Notes: generated by a model not told the origin, from the letters alone. Positions 43,426 to 56,223 are shown, counted from the stretch's first letter. The stretch is DNA of 64,000 nucleotides from Arthrobotrys musiformis (GCA_036971715.1 JAVHJL010000002.1:4186501-4250500), one strand, 5' to 3'. A program made the numbers and translations.

Positions 43426-45192
43426 ATGACAGCGAGGATGTCGACCTGCGCAGTCCTCCTCCTCCTCTTCTTGATAACGGGGTTGAATATATTCGTAGAT
43501 GCGACTACTGTTCATGATAGGCCGAAGTATACACTGCGCCTTCCGGCGACGGCAAAGTACTACCCAAAGGATATCGAAGAACTCGTGCGACAGTATGAGA
43601 AGTACGATTCCCAGGATCATGTAGTGCGGAGACTCAATAAGCCGGTAATGAAACTACTCGCCCACGCTAACGCTGACGAAGGAGAGAAGTATTATGATTT
43701 CGACTCTTTCATATCTTACTCTGGAATATACCCTTCCGCGGGTGAGGAGGGTAATTTAGAGCCCGGGAAGTTGTATTTACCAGTAAACCCTCATGTCTCC
43801 CACGGTCATGGAGATAGAAGTGATGATGAGGGTTGGAGCATTTGGTTCAAATACCCATCGACGTTTCGGAAACGGCAGGTACAGACTGAGGCGTCTTGTC
43901 CGCCGGGGAACTCGCCGTGTACGAATATTCAGAAACCCGGGTATTGTTGTCCTGGTGGGACGAGCTGTGTCAATATCCAAGATACTGGATTTGGAAGCGT
44001 AGGATGCTGCCCGAGTACGTTATATCCATCTATAAAGTAACTATGGACCGAGATATTAAATTCGGGACGAACCGAATAGACAACCAACCATGCGGAGACA
44101 CTCTCGATAGCTGCGCACCTGGGTAGGCTTCACTTTACATTTAACTCTTCATAAGATAATATTATAATATTAACCGACCTCCCAAAATACATACAGATAT
44201 AGCAAATGCCCCTCAGGATCTGGTGGAGGCTGTTGTCTCCCCGGATACATTTGCTCCCCTCAAGGCTGTCTAATAAATACCTCCAACATCCCCCCTCCGA
44301 GCACTGTAACCTGGGTATCAACTACGACGATAGGACTGGACATCTGTCAGACGGGATACTACCCCTGCCCCGCCTCTCTAAACTATGGTATACCCATGAT
44401 TACCAAACCCTGCACAAGTATAATATACCAGTTCTAACGAGAATGAATACCAAAGGCTGCTGCCAAGTCGGCTACCACTGTGCTCTCTACGTCTGCCCGT
44501 ACAATACCGGTCCAGGCACGCCAGGAACCGAATACGTCGCTCCAACCTTCGTAGTAGGCACGAGCGTAGTCGTAAACCCAGGGGACACAATAACCTACGG
44601 CCCCGGCTTCTCAACAATAGATATATCAACTATCATAGCCGCCACAGCGACAAGAAATAACACGCAAGACGCAGCAAAGATCACAAACGCTCCGGGGAAT
44701 ATCTTGAGTTTGAATAATTGTCCGAATGGGTGGATTACCTGCGGCGCCGAGGTTGGTGGTGGATGTTGTAGATACGGGAGGGTTTGCGGAGTGGGATATT
44801 GTCCTGTGCCTACTGGTAATGGGGGTAGCGAGGGAACCAGTGGGGTTGTGACGGTGACGACGAACAATGGGTGTCCCGGCGGGTGGCTGCAGTGTCCGGC
44901 TGAAGTGCAGGGGGGATGTTGTCCTTCCGGTAAGTTTATTTGATCATGAGCGATTCCATGGTCTGTTTTTCAACAGTGTTAATGGTATATAGGATATGGA
45001 TGTGGAGTATATAACTGCCCGGCCACGACTACACAGGATGGAGTGGCAGTGATCGTGACAACTGTGGCTGCGGCGCAAAAGCTGTCGCCTGTGGCAAGGA
45101 ATAGAGGAGCTAGAGCGAGGGGAAATATGTGGAGCTTGGGCCTCACGATGACTTGGGCTTTCGGATACGTTATTTTAGCTAGAATGATTTGA
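43426..45192 (+). CDS. modular Cys-rich surface protein with repeated CCP modules (498 aa)
   Basis: Five exons: 43426-44014, 44080-44122, 44197-44387, 44456-44929 and 44993-45192. The four introns are 63-74 nt and all phases agree. A signal peptide (CAVLLLLFLITGLNIFVDA) precedes about 140 residues with few Cys and an RKR site. At least five Cys modules then follow, of the form CPx(4-8)GGCCPxGYxCxxxxC: NIQKPGYCCPGGTSC, then KCPSGSGGGCCLPGYIC, then PCPASLNYGCCQVGYHC, then TCGAEVGGGCCRYGRVC, then QCPAEVQGGCCPSGYGC. Thr-rich linkers separate the modules. The C-terminus is hydrophobic (MWSLGLTMTWAFGYVIL), consistent with a GPI anchor. The restored Cys pattern across every junction supports the model. 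The gene at 2392 carries one such module. It is probably a cell-wall or surface protein. Confidence 0.85.
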
Positions 45193-45910
45193 AGCACATA
45201 TGCTCCATGCACGATACGTTGTCAAGCCTTTACCTACCAACTTGGTGATCATACGAGGGGACTACAGTTAATGATTAATGACTTAATGAAATCGGATCCG
45301 CAGAGTTTCAATCTAAATCTAGAGCAACTTAAGCGGTTGGCTCACCTAGGGATAGTCGCGAGACCTCATACCTAGCCAGATACTGGTATCATCCAAAGAA
45401 TAAGTCTACAGGTGCATGCGCATGTGGGCAAGTGAGACCGTAGGGAATGTCAACACGGGATCGTCAAGTTCCAACTACATAGTCCCGTAAAAAGGCGGGG
45501 CCACATTCCAATTCACAAGATTCACGCGATTTAAATTCTAAGATTTCAAGAACGAGATATTGTGGTTCCAAATAATCTATTTCCATCGCAAGATCTAATC
45601 TACTAATTTCCCTAAAATATATATACAGAAAATGAAAATAAAGGGCATCGTCCACGACCAGCTGTGAGAAATATATACAAAGAGCCAGCGTGAACCGAAT
45701 GCAAAATTATGTAGTAAAATGAAAGAATAGAAAAGAAAAACTCCGGCTTCCATGCTAGGATATCTTGATATATAAAAAGAGAAAATCATGAGGTAAAAGA
45801 AAAAACAGGCGCTTTTTGTGGTAAAAAAAAGGATGCGAGCGTGAGTGAGTGATCTGAATCGAAAGCAAGATCCCAACAACCGAAAAGAGCAAAGTATTAT
45901 AGATTAAAAA
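45193..45910. other. intergenic, convergent 3' flanks
   Basis: About 720 nt, AT-rich on the right, between convergent genes. No supported coding sequence. Confidence 0.5.
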
Positions 45911-47935
45911 TTAAGAGTCCCAGATGGCACCATAGGCAGCGACGCCGCGGGATTCCATACCGTAGACGACCTTCTTAGTCAAAGCTGGGTTGCTGATGAT
46001 GACAACAGCTTCGGCCTGAGATTCTTGAACGAGTCCCCAAACAAGCTTGACCATATCTGGCTTGCCCTTGACTCTGGTATCCCAGATAATGGCGTTAGGA
46101 TCAGCGGAAAGAACACCGTTGACGATCTCGCCACCGAAAGTTTCCTGTGGCTTAGGAGTAGACCAGAGAACTCGGACTTTGATACCGGCCTTTTCAGCAG
46201 CGAGGAGAACCGGGAGGCATGGTCCGATTCCGGAGCCGGTACCGACGACAACGACACTGTTGAAGCAGTGTGCGACGTTCATAACACCACGGGTTGGAAT
46301 ACCACGGATCCACATCTTTGTCGGCGGGCTGGCGATGTACTTGCTAGTCCAGTCACCGGCCCTGCTGACGACAACGGAGAAACCATTGCGGTTTGGAACG
46401 GCGATGGTGGCGAATGCGTGCCATTCCATAAGTGGCTTGTCGGAAAGACGGACGAAAGATCCTGGGACCGGGTTGTTGCGGTAGTCGAAATGGAGACGAA
46501 CGGCGTGCTCGGAAAGCTTCTCAGGAACAACCTTGACTTTTCGGAGATGGAGCCATGGGGAAGCGATAGAAAGAGTAATGATGATGAGGATCCAGAATCC
46601 AGGAGTGTTCATAGTGACCATGGTAATCGACATGGCTGGGCCAGTGAAATCGATGATAAGAAGGAAAGTCAAGACCCAGAAGAGGAACAAGACGGTCCAA
46701 CCAGAGAATCTGTGGGTCTGCTCGAACTGGTTGTGGATCTTTCTGCGGACGCTTGGGTGGGCGAAAGTCAGGATCACGGTGAAGAGGAGCATGATGGTAT
46801 ATGTGACACCCAAAGTCGCAGTCGAGATCATTTTACGGGAGGGGTCGACAAGACTGGGGCGGAAGGCATCGAAGCTGGCCTGAACAACCAAGAAACCGAA
46901 CCAGAAAGTTGCAGAAACAGCGCATCCGCTGTGGATGCCGCCCAAATGGTAGACCTTTGCCGCATTTTTACGAATCCAAAGAGGCCAGGATCGTGGAACC
47001 CAACCGGCTACAAGAATTAAACATTAGAATCCGCGTGTTGCTGGCGACCAAATGGTAGGAAATGTTGTATTTTTAACTTACCCATACAGAAGAGTGCGTT
47101 GACGATATTATCATTTCTAATGAGGGTCGAAGGCAGCAAGTTGCAACTGACGGCAGTGGCGAGAGTGGTGCAGTTGGTTCCCTTATAAAGGAGCCAGCAG
47201 AAGGGAATCAGGTTGGCAATAAAGATAATTGCAAATATGCGTCGGTAAATGATCATGCTGATGTATCGGAGATTGCGGAGTGGTTTGGCGAGCTGCTTTT
47301 CTGGCAGCTGGCTTTCCAAGTATTGATCCTGCCATGATGCATTCTCGGGATGGCCCTTGGAGTATACACTGGATGCGGAAGATGATATCTTGGAGTCGAT
47401 TTCCTTGTAATGGACCTTTGGTGGTTGAGGGAGCAATTCATCCGTGGACTTCTCATATCCTTTATACCTAGCCGCCAACTCTCCTTCATCGATCCTACCC
47501 TTTGGCGTATACGGCATCTGCGCAATAGCGTAGTAACCGGCCGGGCGAACGATCTTCTCGTCCAAAGTGGACGTGACCGTTTTTTCAATGTTTTGAATGT
47601 CGACTGTTTCTGGTGTTATAAAGGCATAAACCTTTCCCTCGATTTCAATAGCAAAAGCTTCAGAAACCCCTTCACAGCCCTATTGATGTACAAAAATAAA
47701 ATAATGGTAATCGGATTAGTCCAAGTTCCGAGAAAACAGATAGGATTGCAAATTAATGCAAATCTTTGTCGAAATGGTACGTTGTTGTTTGGGAAAAATA
47801 AAAAACGTCAAAAGGTTGGAGAATATGGGAGCGTAAGTGTAAATGTATGTACAGTACCTGTAAATTGGAGGAGACGGCATATGTATCTATTCTGAGGCCC
47901 GGTAGGGCCATTCCTAGAGCAGTTTGGTCCGACAT
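45911..47935 (-). CDS. TmpL/TmpA-like membrane flavoreductase with adenylation-domain remnant (590 aa)
   Basis: Three minus-strand exons: 47935-47858, 47679-47082 and 47007-45911. The introns are 178 and 74 nt, with GTACTG and GTAAGT donors. Residues 27-95 match the C-terminal subdomain of ANL adenylate-forming enzymes: GCEGVSEAFAIEIEGKVYAF, then DEKIVRPAGYYAIAQMPYTP followed by KGRIDEGEL (motif A10, with Arg in place of the usual Lys). The large AMP-binding part is missing. About six membrane helices follow (for example IFAIIFIANLIPFCWLLY and FSGWTVLFLFWVLTFLLII). A ferredoxin-reductase-like FAD/NAD(P)H region comes next, with VVVVGTGSGIGPCLPVLL. TmpL carries an adenylation domain, the same helices and a reductase; TmpA lacks the adenylation domain. 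These proteins affect redox balance and conidiation. This one looks intermediate. Confidence 0.84.
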
Positions 47936-50900
47936 CTGGAGCGGGCGCAGGTACGAAAATTAAATGTTGCGTAATGTCTCGGTGTTATAAGTGTGGGTGG
48001 GCAGATTGGAAACTGATCGATGCTGCACGATGCTGCACGATGCTGCAATACGGTGTTTCAAGTGTGGGAACGACATATTCTTATACGGCGTGAAGTTGCG
48101 AGTATTTCTATCAGAAGCCTTTTTTTTACTGAACATGCGTACACCCGCTTCGATGTTGCCTGTCGATAGTTTCCTTCGGTGATAAGATTTCTTTTTTTTC
48201 TTTCCATTCTCAACAGGGAACGTGAATACAGGTATCTACCTCGGTGCAGGGAGATCTCGAATTGGTACCTGCCCGTATTTGGAAGAGGCCTGTACACTCC
48301 AAGCACTCGCCAGAAGGGTCGGGGAATTTCGCATGGGCTCAAAATTTGCTGCCCTAGGATATGGCAGGAAACGGAAAAAAAGCACATTTAGCACATCTCC
48401 AGGGAAGCACCAAGAGGAAAACTGGTACGTGCATCCTTCCGAACATGGCCGTGGGTGGGTTTGTGGTAATATCATGCGAGCTCGTAGGCTAATTCCCATT
48501 CGAGTAAACCGAGCCCAAGTATAATTGTGTTGCCGGATAAGAGAGAACAATGAGGTCCACCCGTCTAGCGTCGTTAGAGACTGTATTCTCAAGATCTTGG
48601 TGGTGGAGATCCAAGAGAATATTCAAATTTTGTCGGTTGGAAGGACATTTGCAACGTCCCAATCGCTTGCGATATACCTAGACATCTTGAGTGAAACATG
48701 CAGTGAACCGCAAATTGCGCACACAGGTTGTATGTTTCGGCTCGAGCGTTCTCCACGCTACCTTTTTTTACCACACATGGACAGCACCATTTTTGTATCC
48801 TGCGAGCTGCATCGTTTCTCCCTGCAGCAGATCGCCTGAAGGCTGCCGTTCAGTCTGCAAAAATCATTGGGCTAGTGACCTCTCAATACCACGTGGACCC
48901 CTGCGGGCACTAACCTCCTCGACGGTTAGCCACCTAGTCCGCGAAGGAGGTGTTAGGATCGTAAAAGGCATCTCCAAAACTCCCAAAAACCTAAGCACGA
49001 AGCTTGACCTTACTACAGCTTGTTCACCATGGCCATGGGAAAATTAAAAACCAGCTCAGAATCTCTCAATATCAAAGGCATTCACATAGCGTGGTTCTCA
49101 GCTCACTTTTTGAGTATATCTGGAAAGTGCGTCGGTATACTGCTTGGCTCTGGCAGGAAGGAACCCGGGCGGTGGGTGCGGGGTCAGGGACGGCTTGATA
49201 TCAATCACCGCCACGACCATCTGCTTCGAAGCGCGATACCAATGCAACAGTAGATATCATATCATATCTCACGAAAACTGGAGGTGTGGATTCCTCGATC
49301 CTGCGCTCGCTTATGCGTCTCTCAAGAACTGCCCGAAACGAGTGACCGGCAAACGCAAGAGGTCGCATTGAGGCAAAGAATAGCAATCTCGGGTATCGGC
49401 GATGTATTCTGAGGGCCTACGAGTATCAGAACTGGGTTGATCCAGATGATCCAGTACCTTTTCTCCACAATTCCATGTTTCTCGCGAGCTCGCCAGTTCT
49501 TGCCACATCAATAGCCGCCAATAGATATCTATGAATGTTTTAAGATCATAATCGTATGAGTCGTGATGATGCTATCGATACGTTGTGTTGATATCGGTAG
49601 CCTGCCGCTCCCACATAACAGTGCCGAGTCCCAGTTGGCAGTCGCAAGGGGTCAAACTCGCTCGGGTGTGGCAGAGGCGCAGTTGTTCGAACTGAAAGTG
49701 TCCGATGCTTCAGAATTGTGCCAGTTTGGCCCTATTTTTAGCGCTCCCTTTCAAACGAGAAAATTTCACAAAAATTATTTTCTAGAAGCTATAAAGAATT
49801 CTCTAGTGCCGCGGCTAGGCTTCAAAAACGGTTTGCCAACGTCAGTGGCATCTCTTAGTTTGCCTCACTGGAATTGCAAGTGTATTATTTCGGTCATCGA
49901 TTAAACGGCTCTCATTTTTAGGTACAAAACAAGAGCTCGAAGCCACTATTTCGGCACCGGCGCGGCATCAATTACGTTAAGACCCTGGGCTAATCTTCCC
50001 GCTCTAATCGAAGCCTCCCAAGAACCCCTCCAAGAGAAAACCCAGAGCAAGTCTCGCCAGTTTGATTAAAACTGGTGACAAAATTTCCTTGAAATTCATG
50101 CCGAGGTAGTTTCCCAAATGGGACCGGTTACCTCTTTCGGACTGCATTAAAGCCACACACAACACAGACCAATGAAGGTTTTGTCCTAGGTCCCAGAAAG
50201 TCAAAAATCAGCTGGCCAATGACTATCGAGGAAATGCACAAAAAATCGACCACCTAGCCGCAATCTGGCAGGCCACAGATCGAGGTTGACGAAGTTCCCA
50301 CGACTTCTTCGTTAAATTAGGAATGTTGGATCTAGGTCACCCGTTGTGAAGTCGGGGCCAATTTTTTTTTTTCCCCCTCCGCCCATTGAATCCTAATAGA
50401 GTTTTCCCTCAATTTAGATCGGAGACAAATGCTATCGCTTAAACGGCTGGCCGTCTCTGGATGCCGCGAAAACCCGCTATTACAATGCGGCATTGGCATT
50501 GATAATAGGTGAAGATACCAAAAAACATTTGTTCACTCACTTCATTTTACCTATCTCCAAAGGAGAAGCTGCGAGAATATTCGAATATTAGGGGTCTTCC
50601 GAAATCCAAAACCTGCTCAACAAGGATCTCGAGGATCCGACGTCGGCCTGGGTTCAGGGTTCTAACTTGACAGGACCTCATCAATTAATGTCTTTCATCC
50701 CGAGAGTGGTAGCGGGATTGGGAACCCAATATACGACAGTCTAATCCGCCAGTGTCTTGTTATGTCTACCCCGTTAGCAATCAGGAAAGTGCGAATTGAA
50801 TTTCCCTTGTCGAAGTGGTACTATCAACGATTAGATCTTCCAAAGCCAAGGAAATCTGAACCCCAATCATACGAAGAAAATGCTGAGGGTCCTTTTCTCC

Positions 50901-53900
50901 GAAATACCTTTGTCCTCCCGGAAAGGAAAGAAGGCCTGCAGTGTCTCATGCAGCTCAGTTGGACCCTGCATACGGACCGTATTGCATTGCTCGCTAGAAT
51001 TTGACAGCTGACATCCCGTAGACCTTGACTTCTAGAATATTTCAGCTCAGGCTTCTAGATTTTATCGCTTTTAATGCCACCGTTCAGCCGTACGTACATA
51101 AAGCATGAAACCTCGCTTCGATATCGACGTTGCATGTTTCCGTACCTGCATGTCAATGCAACAGCTTGATCACGGAGAAGATCTCGAGACTTAAGTTCTT
51201 TCCAAGTCTAGAAAGTCACACACGAGGGCTGAACCGACGACGGGCATAAAACGTAACCGAAATGAAGTATCTCGATCTGCCTCGCTCGGAATATTATTTT
51301 CAGCATCATGATCGGACGATTATTGACCGGCTGCTGGGGGAAACGGGAAAACATAAGCGATTTGTGGGGGCATCCTGCCATTTATGTTTACCTAAGTTCA
51401 TGTATTCATGGGCTAGCATTCAGCATGTTGGGCTTTGATGTCGATTGTCTTCCCTTGGCAACTCGTATACCGAGTTGCTCCATACGTTATGGCGTAGATA
51501 CACACCCAAGGAACGGCTTTATTTCTCGTCAGCCGTCTTTTATTAATTTCTCCAAGGGCGCCTGCATTGAATAAACGATTCGGCCCTAGGTTGCCAAGGC
51601 AGGGATGGAGCTAATGGGCTACTTTCCGTCCCAGGGGCCAAGGGTTTATGGGTACAAATTTTTCTGAGGAACAACATCAAGAAATCATATCTGATGATCA
51701 GTTTGCAGGGAGCTAGGTATGAGATATTGCGAGAGTTTACCTTGGCGAGAACTACTGGTAGACTAGGGAACTAGCTACGGTGGGGGCTCTGCAGGTACAT
51801 GCCTATTTAGGTAACTAATCTTGAGCAGGAATTTTAAGTTGTCTTATCAGATCATCAAGAGATCAGTTTAGGTATCCAGTTTATGAAGAGAATGACCTGA
51901 CTAATACATCATAACTTGATCTTAATTGACACTTTCATATCTCTTTCTTCCTCTCGTAGGTCTGGTAGGACAACATTCTCACTAAAATCCCTCTCCGACG
52001 TCGAAGCTAGACGATATTAATCCATATTTTCTTCTTGAATTCAATCAACAATTTTACTCAAGACACAGCCCCATTTCCAAAGGACGTCACAATGATACTC
52101 CAACAATTACTAATTCATGGAATCCGGCTGGTTGGGATATAGGACCCCCCACCCCCCGCGGACTTTGGATACACCACCAACCACTACAAAAAACAAAGCA
52201 AGGAAAAACAAAGAGAGAGATGCGATATATTCAGCAAGTCAAGGAAACGCCCAGCCGAAAATATGGCCTGATATATCTCAACAGCACCCCCTAGTACGCT
52301 CAAAAAATCCAGGTTTACAAAGTAGCATTCGCCAATTCCACGATTCCCAGTCCATATCTAGTCCGAATATACACAATCTTGTGTTTGCAGACAAGCTGTC
52401 GAGTCGCGTCGGAGTACAAGAGAATCTCATCGAGCGGACCCCTAGCTATCGACCCTTGATCTCCATACTAGTAGAAGATCATGGTTTTCATGCTAGGTCG
52501 GACGAGCAAATCTCTCCGACTGAGGGATATTCAAGGGCTTCAGACTTCTCAGCGGAGTAATATCTAGCGAATACTCGAATTCGAACTCTTCAAAACATAT
52601 ATCCACCAGGGTTTAGGCTCGCTGTCGACACTTGACCTACCAAAACTAAACGACATACACGTGTACACGGAGGAATATACGTAAATTTTCACCGGGTCAA
52701 CGGGAACTGCGGGAAGGGGGAATGAAGATTTTAGCATCCAAAGCTTGAGGTCGAATTTAAGTCTGATATACACGACTCTAGCGACTCTTGTTAAAGTCTC
52801 GGACGTATAGAAGCCGTTTATCCGTAGCTTAAATTGTAGCCTATCGGCATACTAAGCCGAAGGTTAGCCCGGGGCCGAAAACCGAGTGGACAAGGACTTT
52901 AAAGGCGTGCCAGGAACCCTATATCAAAAAAGCATACCAAGCCGAGAAACTTTTGGCCCTCTCGAGTCTCAAGGCTGTAAAATATGTTTTAGTCTCTCCG
53001 CCGGCAACGCTATTATGTTATGGCACTGATATAGCTCGAAGAAACCATAGGAGCTAATCTAGAAGAAGAGACCATAAGCGCCTACATGCACAACCTCTAC
53101 AAAGGTTTCTTCCACCAAAAATTTTAAACCCGAGGTTGGATCTACAAACAAAGATCCCTTTTTGCTTTAGATAAGAGTGGAGGGGCTCGTGCAATCTTCA
53201 GGTCAATTTTCGCCATTTCCAACGTGGAAAGTTAGGATTGTTGTCCTAGTTTTCATACTTCGCTTCGCGAGGGCAAGGCGGGTCCCAGATTAATGCTAGA
53301 AACCCACACTGAACCCGAAGAAAGAATCCTCACGGAAAGAACAGCCCTCGCAGTTTAATACCTTCTCAAATACTCGCCGTATATAACGCCATTTAATCGA
53401 TGTAATATTGTTGTTTCTATTGACATTTTTCAACCTTACGTTCTATAGAATATGCATATCTGTATATATAAATCCAAAGTGTTCACCGTTAACCGAGCCC
53501 AATTGAACACCCTCCAGAACCGCAATACTACCGTCCCCCAGCCGATCATCTCGAAGATTAAAAACAAAAGGCACTGGAATACTTGTCTATCCGAAGCCAC
53601 GATTGTACAACCTTATTTGCTTGCATATGTCAAGTGCACTTGCGATGCTGGGGACCCGAGAGAGGACAATTCACCGTCGTTCCGGATCTGGCGTATCCGT
53701 CGCTTATACATCTTTTTTCCAGACCGCCTCTCGCATAAGGCGTCCCAAGAGGGCTCCAAGAGATGTTACTCATGTACGCTGGGCCTTGAAGCGTCCTAGG
53801 CTACCTCCCGGAATTTCCCCGCTAACGTTATAACTAATGAGATAGATAGGAATTATTAATATTTCTGCTGTAGAGCTACAGTAAAGTTTAGGAATCCCGT

Positions 53901-54662
53901 GCGAAACGAACCAGCAAATGTTTCTAGCGTGTCTAGATGATATATATACCATTCCCCGCAAGTGGAGAAATTAAGCGGGTTTAGAGGCTCGGCGGAAGGG
54001 TTCTTTGCTCCTCTTTGGGCGAGCCTCGACGTTTAGGCTTGGTGTGCTCTATAAAGTTTACAACCTCCGCAACACAACGGAGGCACATCCGAGCTCGAGG
54101 TCCCACCGTGCTAGCTCTGGCTCTTCTCGTCAATTACGTTAAAAGGGCCTTGCGACGTAGCATCGATCGCATAGGAGAGGCGAAATATGCTAAAGAATGC
54201 GGGTATGGAACATGACGATAAGCTTGGCGTTAAGAGTTTTAGTGTTTTGGCTTCGGCTTGGTTTGCTTGATTATGTCGAAGTCTACTTATCGAGTGCGAC
54301 AGTCTTGAGTTGGTATACACATGGTCATTAATACACTCTTAGCAGTAGGATGATATGGCTCTAAACTCGTCTAAAAAATTTAAAATTTCTTGGGACTATT
54401 AGGGCATCGGGATCGTGAACGGCCACACTGCCTCTCTATCGGCCTAGCCCCAAGGTAGCCTCCAGTGTAGTCACCCCCCCGTACTTTGATAAATAGTGGC
54501 CGTCACGCCTCCTTAGTCCTGTTTTCCCTCTCCTCATCACGCAGTAGTCTTGGATTCCAGTCTTTCATTGAGTACGCTCTTTCAATCACGTTCTTTTTTT
54601 TTTTTTAGAGCAGTCGACCTTCTACACTCCTTTTGAAGCAGAACCAATACATTCCTTTCACA
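47936..54662. other. gene-poor region of about 6.7 kb
   Basis: No frame here has family features. Longest candidates, such as 52117-52560 (147 codons), have irregular composition. The stretch at 52850-53170 resembles a decayed coding sequence with many stops. The first few hundred bases on the left would hold the promoter of the flavoreductase gene, and the last 250 on the right, with poly-T at about 54594, the promoter of the Thr-rich gene. A short 10-bp tandem repeat is at 48018. Confidence 0.4.
48018..48047 (+). repeat. 10-bp tandem repeat, three perfect copies
   Basis: CGATGCTGCA is repeated three times head to tail, about 85 nt upstream of the flavoreductase start codon. It is therefore in the promoter or leader of that gene. 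Confidence 0.8.
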
Positions 54663-55420
54663 ATGAAGTTCACTGGAATTGTCCTTGCCCTTGCCCTTAG
54701 CTCCTCGGCCGCTGCCTATGGATACGGTGGAGATGACGAACGTATGTAACATCTATCCCCACTGCAACTTCCATAACTAACCCATTTAATCTAGCGGTCA
54801 CAAAGGTTGTGACTAAGTACACCACCAAGGTCATCAACTCCACCAAGGTCGTTACCTCCACCGCCGTTGTTACCCCTCCCACCATTGGTGGTAAGCCAGC
54901 CGAGCCAGCCGAGACCGAGACCGTCACGAAGACCGTGACCCAGGCGGCTCCAAAGCCCGCGACTGTTGTTTCGACTGTCACTCCAAAGGCCGAGACAATT
55001 GTCAAGACCGAGGTCAAGACTGAAGTTAAGACCGAGGTTAAGACAGTCACTGCTGAAGCTGAGACCGAGACCGTCGTCAAGACAGTCACTCCAAAGGCCG
55101 AGACTGTTGTCAAGACTGAAGTTAAGACTGAAGTTAAGACTGAAGTTAAGACTGAGGTTAAGACAGTCACTCCTGAGGCTGAGACCGAGACCGTCGTCAA
55201 GACAGTCACTCCAAAGGCTGAGACTGTCGTCAGCACCAAGACAGTCGATGGCGTTCCCAAGACTGTCACTGATGTCAAGACTGTTACACCCGCTCCAGTC
55301 ATCAAGACCCTCCCCGCGGTCACCAAGTATAGCACCGTCACCAAGACCGTCACAGAAGAGGCAGGTGACGGATACGGCGCTGGTGGCTACAGACGTCGCA
55401 TCCGCCGACGTGCTTTCTAA
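54663..55420 (+). CDS. secreted Thr-rich repeat protein 2 with KTEV arrays (234 aa)
   Basis: Exons 54663-54741 and 54795-55420 flank a 53-nt GTATGT-CTAG intron. The signal peptide is MKFTGIVLALALSSSAAA. The mature protein starts YGYGGDDE and becomes a Thr/Val/Lys/Glu-rich repeat region. It contains two arrays of the four-residue unit KTEV (three and four copies) inside a larger repeat that begins TVTPKAE and recurs three times. The N-terminal part has VTKVVTKYTTKV, like the TKTCTKT region of the gene at 24835. There are no cysteines. The C-terminus is unusual, GYRRRIRRRAF, strongly basic and without a GPI signal. Threonines would allow heavy O-mannosylation; the alternating pattern favours extended beta structure. 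A cell-wall or adhesive role is possible but unproven. Confidence 0.8.
54977..55216 (+). repeat. intragenic tandem repeat (108- and 120-bp units)
   Basis: The string GTCACTCCAAAGGC starts copies at 54977, 55085 and 55205 (the third ends in GGCT). The spacings of 108 and 120 nt differ by exactly one 12-bp subunit, which encodes KTEV. The array is therefore growing or shrinking in whole codons. Confidence 0.85.
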
Positions 55421-56223
55421 GCTACTCCTGGACTCTCGAAACTCGAAAGAGCTCTTCGGGTCAGAGAATTTACTAGCTAGCTTATATATATCTGCGTTGA
55501 TGCACAAGCAGAGGCAAACCGTTTATGATCCTTTTACGATCTTATGAACATTATGAATCTTAAGATGTTTCTTTTTTCTTTCTGGTGTATGTAGGGCTGT
55601 CCGGGTACTTTTTTATAGATTTTGTTCCAAATGAATTGGCGTTTCCGGATCACAAAAGGAATGATCATATGAACTGTATTCTGTGTTGCGAGGCTGTGGT
55701 ATTTTAGTACCCTTGTCCCTCGTCTCGACGACAAGACAAGTATAAAACGTGCACTACGTATTTCATAAGAGGGTCTTTGTCTCGTATTATAAGTCTTTTG
55801 CTTAGCCTAGCGGCGGATACTGAAAGGCCCAGCTTTTCGCCCGTAGACCCATAGCAAAAGCTAGATCTAGATCTACTAATACTTGAAGGTTATACATATT
55901 ATTGTTCGCAAAAGGTTTGACACCTCATATGAATGAAGATACTAAATTATGAAGTAGATTCGATCTTCTCTCGCCCGCTTTATGCTTTAGAATATCCAGA
56001 GCTCTGACGACGGTGCTTGATGCTAGCCCCCCTCAGCCATACAACGAGAATACATGCGGCCTGCCTCTATCGATACATATCTTACATAGGTCGGTGGTCT
56101 AATGATAAGTATATACAAATGCTAAATAAGGTATTATTAACGGCCACGATAGCCCGAATAAAAGTGTGGAGAAGTTATATCGCCAAGTGATTCCAATAAA
56201 CCCACCGATGCGTAATCCCCTTT
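55421..56223. other. intergenic, convergent 3' flanks
   Basis: About 800 nt of AT-rich spacer between convergent genes. No coding sequence supported. Confidence 0.5.

Noticed and set aside
46025..47020. 331-codon frame on the + strand
   Set aside because: Antisense shadow of the flavoreductase exon, with typical Asp/Glu/Ser-rich antisense composition.
52117..52560. 147-codon frame on the + strand
   Set aside because: Starts at an ATG but has irregular composition, no signal, no domain, and lies in decayed spacer DNA.
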